The notes beneath the pieces were generated by a model. That model had not been told where the DNA came from. It did not search any database and saw only the letters and a list, made by a program, of their open reading frames with translations. A stretch of DNA of 20,065 bases from assembly GCF_002414845.1 (NCBI RefSeq), contig NZ_DIAX01000056.1, positions 44,057 to 64,121 of the forward strand, in the 5' to 3' direction. Position numbers and translations under genes: made by a program. The stretch's first letter is position 1; every line of letters begins with the position of its first letter. This document shows, piece by piece, positions 9,501-15,022 of this stretch. This DNA is from Gordonia sp. UBA5067 (GTDB taxonomy: Bacteria > Actinomycetota > Actinomycetes > Mycobacteriales > Mycobacteriaceae).

Positions 9501-9925
9501 GAGAGCTCCGCGCCGAAGACCGTCGGCAGCCCGAATTCGCGGGCCGCTTCGGCGAAGCGGACCACACCGTAGAAGCCGTTGTGGTCGGTGAGCGCGAGCG
9601 CCTTCAGATCCAGTCGCACCGCTTCGGTGACCATCTCCTCCGGCGTCGATGCACCGTCGAGGAAGCTGAACGCACTGTGCGCGTGGAGTTCGGCGAACGG
9701 CGTCGCCGAATGGATCGGGCGGACCGTCTCGTCGGCGCGGAAGGCCTCCCGCTTGCGCGACCACGCTGGGGAGTCTCCACCATCGGGAACACCCTCATCA
9801 TCGATGTGCTGGTCATACGGCGGCGCGAAGGTGTCGCCCGGTCGCGCCGCGGCCTCTGGGCGCGGGCGCCCGGAAAGCACCCGCTCCATCTCCGCCCAGC
9901 TCGGCGGACCGTTATGCCAACCCAC
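6587..9925 (-). CDS. dnaE2: Error-prone DNA polymerase DnaE2 (C-family, SOS translesion synthesis)
   Basis: This 1112-aa polymerase has a PHP domain (HAHSAFSFLDGAS, 81-93, and LTDHNGFYGV, 112-121), the C-family palm with PDIDVD (Asp483, Asp485) and the third acidic site in VKFDLLGLGML. A helix-hairpin-helix region and a C-terminal OB-fold (VTFINLEDETGMVNVVC) follow. Length fits the DnaE2/ImuC group (about 1080-1100 aa), and the PDIDVDIESDRREEAIQYVY form is typical of DnaE2. It would extend past lesions together with ImuA' and ImuB, which are encoded about 1.5 kb upstream on the same strand. The GTG start at 9925 is supported by a -10 box spaced for a leaderless mRNA. A LexA-like box abuts that -10. 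The 3' end lies in a shared terminator with trmL. Confidence 0.96.
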   Translation of the reverse strand: MGWHNGPPSWAEMERVLSGRPRPEAAARPGDTFAPPYDQHIDDEGVPDGGDSPAWSRKREAFRADETVRPIHSATPFAELHAHSAFSFLDGASTPEEMVTEAVRLDLKALALTDHNGFYGVVRFAEAAREFGLPTVFGAELSLARDGIDTTDPSSQSLSPRRTGVPDPPGEHLLVLARGPEGYRRLSRAMAAAHMRGGEKGLLRYDLDELSEAAGEWLVLTGCRKGALRRALDRGGPGAARRSIAELVERFGHTNVAVELTSAAHPDDDERNAILAGLAVECGLPVVATTGAHFAGPDRRRLALAMAAIRSRTDIETIDGWMPGVGGAHLRSGDEMARLLQAHPDAIDNAVTLAADCAFELGLIAPRLPPFDTPSGHTEISWLRELTMTGAARRYGGHDQHEKAYRQIEHELVIIEQLDFPGYFLVVHDIVDFCRRSDILCQGRGSAANSAVCFALGITSVDPVANQLLFERFLSPERDGPPDIDVDIESDRREEAIQYVYGKYGRDYSAQVANVITYRRRSAVRDTARALGYATGQQDAWSRTPEEAPADVADLAAQIAGLPRHLGIHSGGMVICDRPIADVCPTEWARMAGRSVLQWDKDDCAAIGLVKFDLLGLGMLSALHYAIDLVAEHKGVDVDLARIDMTEAAVYDMLCRADSVGVFQVESRAQMATLPRLKPRTFFDLVVEVALIRPGPIQGGSVHPYIRRRNGREKVAYDHPALERSLERTLGIPLFQEQLMQMAVDVAGFTAAEADQLRRAMGSKRSPEKMAALRQRFFDGMARLHGITGEVAQRIYEKMAAFANFGFPESHSQSFASLVFYSAWFKLHHPAAFCAALLRAQPMGFYSPQSLVADARRHGVAVHRPDLNASLAHPTLEQTGTELRLGLSGVRGIGEEVAQQIVGERTAVGRFADLDDAAARVDLTRAQWEALATAGALDSFGLSRRQALWAAGEAGRHRQDQLPLRPGSPAPTLPGLSAVELAAADAWATGITPTGYPTQYLRPRLQAIGVVPAGQLLSVDDGARVTVAGAVTHRQRPATASGVTFINLEDETGMVNVVCSVGLWRRYRELAHTATALVVRGKVQNAEGAVTVVADRLQKLDLRIGSRSRDWC

Positions 9926-9931
9926 TCCACG

Positions 9932-9937
9932 AGTATA
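9932..9937 (-). promoter_or_regulatory. Predicted -10 box of dnaE2 (leaderless)
   Basis: On the minus strand TATACT is followed by 6 nt (CGTGGA) and then the GTG start at 9925, so transcription would begin at or next to the start codon. The LexA-like box is directly upstream, between -10 and -35. Confidence 0.6.
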
Positions 9938-9953
9938 TCGAACATACTTTCTA
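9938..9953 (-). promoter_or_regulatory. LexA (SOS) box of dnaE2, one half degenerate
   Basis: The minus strand reads TAGAAAGTATGTTCGA against the consensus TCGAAC-N4-GTTCGA. The promoter-proximal half GTTCGA is perfect; the other half matches 4 of 6. It abuts the -10 box, so a bound repressor would block RNA polymerase. It also overlaps the TAG stop of the gene upstream. Confidence 0.65.
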
Positions 9954-10394
9954 TTCGGGCTGCGCGGCCGACCGCGCGCCGCGGTCGAGCTCGCGGACGC
10001 TCGCGCCGATTCGCGGCGAGACGGTGAACAGGCTCCCCGGCGTCACCAGGTAGCGCCAGATCCGCCCGTCGCATCGCACCTCGACGCGGTAGTGGCCCGG
10101 CACGGTGCCGCGCGTCTTGGTAGCCGACCGGCCCGGCGCCAGCTCGGCGCGCAGCGAGATGTAGTCCGACCGGACACCCTCGTCGACCTCGAGGTCGGTC
10201 AGCGACGCCGCGCAGCTGATCGGGTTCTCACGATCAAGGTTGGCGATGCGCAGGGTCACTGTCTCGTCTCCATTGTCGACCGCGTCTACCCGCACCCAGG
10301 AGGTGCCCAGCGTGACCGCATTGACCACCGGGCTGACCACCAGCGGTGCGGTGACCGCGGCCGTTCCAGCGACCGCAACCTGTAGTACCTTCAT
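9951..10394 (-). CDS. Small secreted protein of unknown function with one Cys pair
   Basis: A 147-aa protein not recognised from any named family. An N-terminal hydrophobic stretch (about 4-26) ending in a VNA-type site looks like a signal peptide. The mature part is soluble and rich in beta-type residues, with two cysteines (Cys61 and Cys108) that could form one disulfide. It ends in an Arg/Glu-rich tail. The ATG at 10394 has GAAGG about 8 nt upstream. A longer open frame reaches 10922, but it runs through a terminator hairpin and a promoter-like repeat, so it is not the start. The stop overlaps the dnaE2 LexA box; no terminator is seen between them. Confidence 0.7.
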   Translation of the reverse strand: MKVLQVAVAGTAAVTAPLVVSPVVNAVTLGTSWVRVDAVDNGDETVTLRIANLDRENPISCAASLTDLEVDEGVRSDYISLRAELAPGRSATKTRGTVPGHYRVEVRCDGRIWRYLVTPGSLFTVSPRIGASVRELDRGARSAAQPE

Positions 10395-10430
10395 CGACTT
10401 GCCTTCATCTGTGTAGGAGTTTCGCAGCCA

Positions 10431-10507
10431 GACCGGGTGCTGCCTGCCCATCCAGAATCCGTCGCCCGCCATACCGGGGCACGCGTAGTGCGCTACCCGA
10501 CTTCGTC
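10431..10507 (-). repeat. Copy of a 77-78 nt repeated upstream element, before the 147-aa secreted gene
   Basis: This block and 11369-11446 align over almost their whole length, about 58 identical positions of 79 by hand count. Two blocks are nearly invariant: AAGTCGGGTAGYGCACTAC (minus strand) and CTGGATGG-GCAGGCAG. The core GTAGTGCGCTAC (10485-10496, plus strand) is a near-perfect palindrome. It lies 91-102 nt before the ATG at 10394. Confidence 0.65.
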
Positions 10508-10550
10508 CCGCCCGGGCACCGCTACCTGCAGTGCCGGCGCGCTCCGCAAT

Positions 10551-10598
10551 ACCGGCATCGAGGCCACCACCGCGAACGGTGATGGCCTCGATGCCGGT
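10551..10598 (-). terminator. Strong hairpin after the Pro-rich secreted gene
   Basis: ACCGGCATCGAGGCCA (10551-10566) pairs perfectly with TGGCCTCGATGCCGGT (10583-10598). After one mismatch, five more pairs close a CGAA loop. It starts 15 nt past the stop of the gene ending at 10613. There is no U-tract, which is common in high-GC actinobacteria. Confidence 0.7.
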
Positions 10599-10612
10599 CT
10601 GAGTGTTGGGAC

Positions 10613-10951
10613 TCAGAACAGATTCGCGAGATCCGAGCTGCCCATGTTGCTGAGGAGCTCCTGCAGTGGACTCTTCGGTTTGACCGGCTGGGGCGTGACC
10701 GGTACCGGCTGGGGCTTGGCCGGTTCGGCATTGGGGCTGATCGGCTGAATCTTGTGGGACGGCGGATCCACCAACCGATGCGGGGGATTCACCGGCGTCC
10801 GCGGATTTGCCGGCTGCACCAGCGGCCGCACCGGCTGAATCTGCGGCTCGGCCGAGGCGATCGGGGCCAAAACCCCCATCGGGACGGCGGCCAGCGCCGC
10901 GCCGCCAGCCAGGAGAATCCACTGCCGCTTGGTCATCTTCCGGGTGCTCAT
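10613..10951 (-). CDS. Small secreted proline-rich protein, function unknown
   Basis: A 112-aa protein not recognised from a named family. It has a basic start (MSTRKMTKRQ), a hydrophobic core (about 11-32) and an ASA-E cleavage site near residue 34, so it should be exported. The mature part is strongly rich in Pro, Gln and Val with loose PxxPxxP spacing (about 35-92), and ends in a short hydrophobic amphipathic tail, LQELLSNMGSSDLANLF. The ATG at 10951 is preferred; an in-frame GTG at 10972 would add seven polar residues before the signal peptide. GCAGG lies 8 nt upstream. A strong hairpin follows the gene, and a copy of the repeated palindromic element lies about 115-126 nt upstream. A cell-wall-spanning or adhesive role is only a guess. 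Confidence 0.7.
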   Translation of the reverse strand: MSTRKMTKRQWILLAGGAALAAVPMGVLAPIASAEPQIQPVRPLVQPANPRTPVNPPHRLVDPPSHKIQPISPNAEPAKPQPVPVTPQPVKPKSPLQELLSNMGSSDLANLF

Positions 10952-11060
10952 GTGATTTGCCTGCTTCCCCACATCCGTGGTGTCGGGCGGAGTGGGAGAC
11001 CCGATCAGTCGAAGAATTTCGGACTGCCCAATTAGATTCGGGGCACTACCTCACTGTCAG

Positions 11061-11080
11061 CACGAGTAGGCAGCTACGCG
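11061..11080 (-). repeat. Core of the repeated palindromic element, before the Pro-rich secreted gene
   Basis: The minus strand reads GTAGCTGCCTACTCGTG, against GTAGTGCACTACTCGTA at 11420-11436 and GTAGCGCACTACGCGTG at 10480-10496. The flanks are not conserved here. Nearby minus-strand GTGAGTA and GGTAGTGCC strings suggest further half-sites. It lies 115-126 nt before the ATG at 10951. Confidence 0.5.
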
Positions 11081-11114
11081 AATACTCACCGATGTCTACT
11101 CACCTGACGTGGTA

Positions 11115-11137
11115 GGCATCGGCGCCCCAGCGGTGCC
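11115..11137 (-). terminator. Possible terminator after the INPQPLPP gene
   Basis: GGCATCG (11115-11121) pairs with CGGTGCC (11131-11137) with one G-U pair and a 9-nt loop. It lies about 55 nt past the stop at 11193. No U-tract. Confidence 0.4.
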
Positions 11138-11192
11138 TGTCACGGTCGGATTCAGTGTCGTTACACGCCTCACCGCCGCCACTCAGCATCGA

Positions 11193-11339
11193 TCAGCGCC
11201 CCCGTGGAATACGGCGAGGAACGCCGCCATGAGGAGGCAGCGGCTGCGGATTTATCCAGTTGAGACCGGCCGGTGGAAGCGGCTGCGGATTGATACGCGT
11301 CTGGTCATGCCGGCGGGGGTTGGGCTTGCGGTACTGCAT
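11193..11339 (-). CDS. Small INPQPLPP-repeat peptide (48 aa)
   Basis: This 48-aa frame starts at ATG 11339 with GTAGGTG about 8 nt upstream and ends at TGA 11193-11195. It contains the octapeptide INPQPLPP twice, at residues 16-23 and 29-36, in a basic Pro/Arg-rich chain. Short proteins with the NPQPLPP motif occur as uncharacterised proteins in various bacteria (recalled, not searched). There is no signal peptide. The two copies differ at several third codon positions (CTT CCA CCG against CTG CCT CCT), which suggests selection on the peptide rather than a recent DNA duplication. It lies downstream of the full repeated upstream element and between imuB and the two small secreted genes. Confidence 0.6.
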   Translation of the reverse strand: MQYRKPNPRRHDQTRINPQPLPPAGLNWINPQPLPPHGGVPRRIPRGR

Positions 11340-11368
11340 GATGGTTCACCTACTTCGGATCCACAGGC

Positions 11369-11446
11369 GATCGGGTTACTGCCTGCACCATCCAGCATCG
11401 AACCTTTCCCACGCCAGGATACGAGTAGTGCACTACCCGACTTGTC
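11369..11446 (-). repeat. Copy of the repeated upstream element, before the INPQPLPP gene
   Basis: This 78-nt block aligns with 10431-10507. Its core GTAGTGCACTAC (11425-11436) is a perfect 12-bp palindrome. It lies 86-97 nt before the ATG at 11339 and just downstream of the imuB stop. Confidence 0.65.
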
Positions 11447-11464
11447 GGTGTAATCGGGCATTCC

Positions 11465-13036
11465 TCACTCATAGACTCCTTCCACCCGCCAGCGGCCCCC
11501 CGGACCGAAGTGCAGCAGCAACGCCCGCTCGTCGTCGAGCAATACCTGTGCGCGAGCCAAGATCTTGTCCCCGGACAAACCACAAGGCCATGGCCCAGCC
11601 CACCACTGCACCGACCAGTTGTGCCGCTCCGCTGCGACCGATACCGGCTCACCGGTAAACGCCCCGCGCGCAGTTACCTCTACCGGCTTCCCGGTGGAGT
11701 CGCACACGTCCACCGGCGCATCGACCAGCACCGCCGGCGTCGGCTCCGGTAGCCGCGACGGCCAGGGCGCACCGACCGGACGTGCCACCACAACCGACTC
11801 ACCGGCGGGAACCAGCGTGATCTGTTCCGCCGGCCCCCGCCCCCCACTGCGGACCGGGATCATCACCGCGTCAGCACCCAACAGCCCCTGCACCCGCACC
11901 AGCGCCCGCCGGATCCGGTCAGCGCGAGGACCGTCGGGCGGCATCCCCCGCCCATCACCGGTACCCGTGGACAATTCGTACTGCAGCCCGGTTCCAGCGG
12001 AGACCTCGACAGGTTCCAGCACCAACTCGACGATCGGCGAGTCCGGTCCGTCGCCGGAACCGATGGCCCCTTCGGTCAGCCACCCTTCAAGCTGCCAGCG
12101 CACCCGGTCGGCGGTCGACTCCGGCGTCAACGGCAACGCGCAGCACCAGATTCGCGAATTCTCCTGACCACGCTCAGTTCTCGCATGTACCGCCAACCGG
12201 GTGCACGACACCGATGCCGCCGTGAGCCGATCGTGCAACTGCGCGGCGAGACGACGGGCCAGGAAAGCCGCCGCATCGATCCGCTCGACCGGCGGGTCGC
12301 AGGGACACACGACGGCGAGCTCCGGCGCCGGTGGCGTCGACGACGGCGCCCGCCCCGGTTTCCCCGACGCCTGCCGATGAGCGATAACCGCATCGGCGTC
12401 GAACCGGGCGCCCACATCGGCGACGGCGAGCGACGCGAACGCCCCCAGCGTGCGCAGACCCAGCCGCCTCAGCAAGTCCGCCAACTCTGTCCGGCCTTCC
12501 CCACCGAGGCTGGGCTCCGCGGCCAACTCGCCAATCGGCAACTCCGCCAGAAACTTCGCGTCGGCACCCGGCGAGATGAATCTCTCCCGGCGAGCGGCCA
12601 GCACCGCGGTGAACATCTCGTCGGCAACGCCGAGCTGTACCTCGGTACCGATATCGGCGACCGCCTCGACGACGGCCGCCGCCAGATTCTCCTCCGAGCC
12701 GAAATACCGCATCCCCGATGCCGGCGCCACCACCAGCCCCGGCCGCAACACCTCGGTCGCCGGCAGGATCGCGGTGACTGCTGAGACGACCGGCGCGAAC
12801 AACCGCCCATCCCGATCGGGATCGGCGGAGACGACGACCAGCTCCGAACAGGTCGACTGCGCTTGCCGCTTGCGCATCCCGCGCCGAACGCCTGCCCGCC
12901 GCGCCGGCAACGAACAGGCGACGACCCGGTTGGCGGTCAGGACGCCGATCGGCGCGGCAGGCGGAAGGTCGTACTCGACAGCTGCAGCGACCGCCGGCCA
13001 ATCCGGCGCCCACAGGGCCAGCGTCCGGGTGCCCAT
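11465..13036 (-). CDS. imuB: ImuB, catalytically inactive Y-family polymerase-like mutasome protein
   Basis: This 523-aa Y-family protein is the hub linking DnaE2, ImuA' and the sliding clamp in mycobacterial induced mutagenesis. The first palm motif reads LALWAPDWPAVAAAVE (6-21), with Ala10 where active polymerases carry the metal-binding Asp. The second acidic motif (SxDE in DinB) is replaced by LRPG (97-100). Loss of these residues is normal for ImuB, so it should not polymerise. A C-terminal extension beyond the little finger ends in the family tail RWRVEGVYE. Where the M. tuberculosis protein has the clamp motif QLPLWG (recalled), this one has QYELST at 352-357. The ATG at 13036 overlaps the imuA' stop in TGATG, so the two are translationally coupled. 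Confidence 0.93.
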   Translation of the reverse strand: MGTRTLALWAPDWPAVAAAVEYDLPPAAPIGVLTANRVVACSLPARRAGVRRGMRKRQAQSTCSELVVVSADPDRDGRLFAPVVSAVTAILPATEVLRPGLVVAPASGMRYFGSEENLAAAVVEAVADIGTEVQLGVADEMFTAVLAARRERFISPGADAKFLAELPIGELAAEPSLGGEGRTELADLLRRLGLRTLGAFASLAVADVGARFDADAVIAHRQASGKPGRAPSSTPPAPELAVVCPCDPPVERIDAAAFLARRLAAQLHDRLTAASVSCTRLAVHARTERGQENSRIWCCALPLTPESTADRVRWQLEGWLTEGAIGSGDGPDSPIVELVLEPVEVSAGTGLQYELSTGTGDGRGMPPDGPRADRIRRALVRVQGLLGADAVMIPVRSGGRGPAEQITLVPAGESVVVARPVGAPWPSRLPEPTPAVLVDAPVDVCDSTGKPVEVTARGAFTGEPVSVAAERHNWSVQWWAGPWPCGLSGDKILARAQVLLDDERALLLHFGPGGRWRVEGVYE

Positions 13037-13749
13037 CAGCCCGCCGCCCGCCCGCTACCGCTCCCGACGCCGGCAACAAGTTCGACACTGCGTGGCGGTC
13101 GGCTGCGTGCACTCAGCGACACCGAAAGATCCCAGCCGTTAATCCGGCCATACCCACACGCGTCCGGCGCCTGTCCCCCGACTGCCGTTCTGTACCTACA
13201 CACCCGAGCCGACAGCTGCACGGCGACCCCCGGCCACCGGCCACCGGCGACCAGCAGCGCCGATGAGTTCCGGCGCGCCCGGGCGGCGAGCACCTTGGCA
13301 CGCGAAGGAGGCACCGACATTCCACCTAGCCCCAGCACCACCAGATCCATCCCGTCGAGCAGAACCGTGGCGATCTGCAGCCGATCCGGACCGGGATCGG
13401 GAACCAGCGCCACCCGCGACAGGTCCGCTCCCATTTCCATGGCGGCCAGCATGCTGAGGCGCGGCAGGCCGACGATCGCGATCTGCGCCCCGGCCCCGCT
13501 GCTGGCCGCGATCAGCGACAGCAACAGCGAACCTGCCCCGGTTGCCGACACCACACTTCCCCGCGCCAGCCCACCCCACGGGAACAAATCCACGAGACCG
13601 CGCGGCACCGCGAGTACCTCGGGAACCAGACCGTCTTCCCCCGGCCCGTTCCCCGAATCCACCCGCGGTGCCGCGCCGCCCGTCGTCGTCACCCGCTCCA
13701 TCGCCTGGCGCAGTTGCGCGATCGTGGGATCGATAGCTGCTTCACCCAT
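13036..13749 (-). CDS. imuA': ImuA' (RecA-like mutasome accessory protein)
   Basis: This 237-aa RecA-fold-like protein acts with ImuB and DnaE2 in SOS mutagenesis. The N-terminus (IDPTIAQLRQAMERV) and the region EVLAVPRGLVDLFPWGGLARGSV match ImuA/SulA-type proteins. The expected Walker A site reads SATGAGSLLLSL (69-80) with no lysine, so ATP use is doubtful. The start at ATG 13749 is chosen for its RBS (GGAG, 6 nt spacing); in-frame ATGs at 13773 and 13782 would add 8 or 11 residues. The stop overlaps the imuB start. A perfect palindromic LexA box lies upstream at 13830-13845. The frame stays open up to 14193 only as shadow of the radical SAM gene. Confidence 0.9.
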   Translation of the reverse strand: MGEAAIDPTIAQLRQAMERVTTTGGAAPRVDSGNGPGEDGLVPEVLAVPRGLVDLFPWGGLARGSVVSATGAGSLLLSLIAASSGAGAQIAIVGLPRLSMLAAMEMGADLSRVALVPDPGPDRLQIATVLLDGMDLVVLGLGGMSVPPSRAKVLAARARRNSSALLVAGGRWPGVAVQLSARVCRYRTAVGGQAPDACGYGRINGWDLSVSLSARSRPPRSVELVAGVGSGSGRAAG

Positions 13750-13829
13750 GCTCTTCTCCGACCGTTTCACCATGCTCGCCATACCTGGCGAACCACCTGT
13801 GAAGCCGGTCGGGAAGTTACCGGACTTCT

Positions 13830-13845
13830 TCGAATGTTTATTCGA
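13830..13845 (-). promoter_or_regulatory. LexA (SOS) box of imuA'-imuB, perfect palindrome
   Basis: TCGAATGTTTATTCGA has two exactly mirrored half-sites, TCGAAT and ATTCGA, four bases apart. Each differs from the mycobacterial consensus (TCGAAC/GTTCGA) only at the inner base. It lies 81 nt before the chosen ATG and 64 nt past the radical SAM stop. A TATA-rich string (CTATATC, minus strand) adjoins it. Confidence 0.85.
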
Positions 13846-13909
13846 TATAGAGACTGTAGACCGAAGGTCCGACAGCACGCAAGAGTAGCGATTTATGCAG
13901 TTCAGAGCC

Positions 13910-14941
13910 CTAGAACAGGGTCTGCTCCGCCATCTGGGCAGACTGCGGAGCGACCGCCGGAACCGATGCGTGGGCGACGGGCAGATCGGGCCCGGATCGA
14001 CCCACCAGTCCGTGCCGCGCGACCAGCGGGCGCAATCGCTCGGCCAGTTTCGCCGAGTACTCCGCCGACACGTACGCACCCCGCCCGTACAGCGCCCGAT
14101 AGCGCTTGCCCAGCGCCGGATGCTCGTCGGCAAGCCATTGCAGGAACCAGCCCCTGGTTGAGGAGCGCAGATGCATCGGGATCGCCGAAACACTGACCGC
14201 CCCCGCAGCCGCGACGCCGGCCAGCAACCCGTCGAGCTGAGAAGAGGAATCGGTCAGGTACGGCACCACCGGCGCGATCATCACATGTGGCGCGAACCCC
14301 GCATTGGCGAGCGACCTGATCAGCTCCAGCCGTGCCAGCGGCGACGGCGCACCAGGATCCAGCTGTTTGGCCAACTCGGCGTCGCCCATGGCCAGCGAAA
14401 CCGAGAGAGAGACGTCGACGACGTCGGCCGCCTGCCGCAGCAGCGGCAGATCGCGCTGCAACAGTGTGCCCTTGGTCAGAATCGAGAACGGCGTTCCCGA
14501 CGATGCGAGCGCCGCGATGACCGGCGGCATCAGCCGGTATCTGCCCTCAGCACGCTGGTACGGGTCGGTGTTGGTGCCCAGCGCCACCACTTCCCGGCTC
14601 CAGGATCGGCGGCGCAACTCCTTGCGCAGCACCGCAGCGGCGTTGAGCTTCACCACGATCTGCCGGTTGAAGTCCTCCCCCGCGTCGAAGTCGAGGTACT
14701 CGTGCGTCGGCCGCGCGAAACAATAGCGGCAGGCGTGTGTGCATCCACGAAAGGTGTTGACGCTGAAGCGAAACGGCATCCCCGACGACACCGGGACCGG
14801 ATTGAGTAGTGACCGGCACAGCACTTCGTGGAAGGTGACGTCCGCGAACTCGGGCGAGGTGACCGTCCGCACCAGGTCGGCCCGGCCCAACCCGGGCAGC
14901 CCACCGTCGTCAGTCTCGATCACCTGGTCCGCCCACCGCAT
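13910..14941 (-). CDS. Rv2578c-family radical SAM protein, SOS-controlled
   Basis: A 343-aa radical SAM enzyme. The cluster motif CTHACRYC places Cys67, Cys71 and Cys74 as ligands of the 4Fe-4S centre; the following FARPTHEYLDFDAGEDFNRQ is typical of this SplB-like group. Further motifs include ALGTNTDPYQRAEGRYRL, where SAM is likely contacted, and SILTKGTLLQRDLPLL. The family's reaction is not established. M. tuberculosis Rv2578c is recalled as belonging to the LexA regulon, and here a LexA box sits at the promoter beside imuA'-imuB, so a role in DNA repair or damage tolerance is likely. The C-terminus is EQTLF, similar to clamp-binding peptides. The ATG at 14941 lies at leaderless spacing from a possible -10. 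Confidence 0.88.
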   Translation of the reverse strand: MRWADQVIETDDGGLPGLGRADLVRTVTSPEFADVTFHEVLCRSLLNPVPVSSGMPFRFSVNTFRGCTHACRYCFARPTHEYLDFDAGEDFNRQIVVKLNAAAVLRKELRRRSWSREVVALGTNTDPYQRAEGRYRLMPPVIAALASSGTPFSILTKGTLLQRDLPLLRQAADVVDVSLSVSLAMGDAELAKQLDPGAPSPLARLELIRSLANAGFAPHVMIAPVVPYLTDSSSQLDGLLAGVAAAGAVSVSAIPMHLRSSTRGWFLQWLADEHPALGKRYRALYGRGAYVSAEYSAKLAERLRPLVARHGLVGRSGPDLPVAHASVPAVAPQSAQMAEQTLF

Positions 14942-14947
14942 GCCTCA

Positions 14948-14976
14948 ATGCGAACACACGTTCTATCTGGTGTCAA
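14948..14976 (-). promoter_or_regulatory. SOS promoter of the radical SAM gene: -35, LexA box and -10
   Basis: On the minus strand a consensus -35, TTGACA (14971-14976), is followed after 17 nt by TCGCAT (14948-14953), a weak -10, and 6 nt later by the ATG. The LexA box TAGAACGTGTGTTCGC (14950-14965) lies in the spacer and over the -10. It matches TCGAAC-N4-GTTCGA at 10 of 12 positions. Repressor and polymerase binding would exclude each other. Confidence 0.75.
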
Positions 14977-15010
14977 TCCGGCCCACCGTCCGGCAGCGGC
15001 GCCTCGGGCA

Positions 15011-15016
15011 TAGGCT
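15011..15016 (+). promoter_or_regulatory. Predicted -10 box for a leaderless phosphotransferase transcript
   Basis: TAGGCT is followed by 6 nt (GGCCCA) and the ATG at 15023. No Shine-Dalgarno sequence precedes the gene. The -35 is not recognisable. Confidence 0.5.
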
Positions 15017-15022
15017 GGCCCA

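Noticed and set aside
10395..10922. N-terminal extension of the 147-aa secreted protein to 323 codons
   Set aside because: The extension runs through a 22-pair hairpin, the repeated upstream element and most of another gene. A signal peptide and RBS mark the real start at 10394.
11252..11461. 69-codon minus-strand frame after imuB
   Set aside because: It covers the repeated upstream element and overlaps the INPQPLPP gene in another frame. Its composition is not coding-like, and the related copy at 10431-10507 does not preserve the frame.
13750..14193. N-terminal extension of ImuA' to 385 codons
   Set aside because: It would cross the LexA box and run antisense-frame through the radical SAM gene. 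Normal ImuA' length fits the start at 13749.
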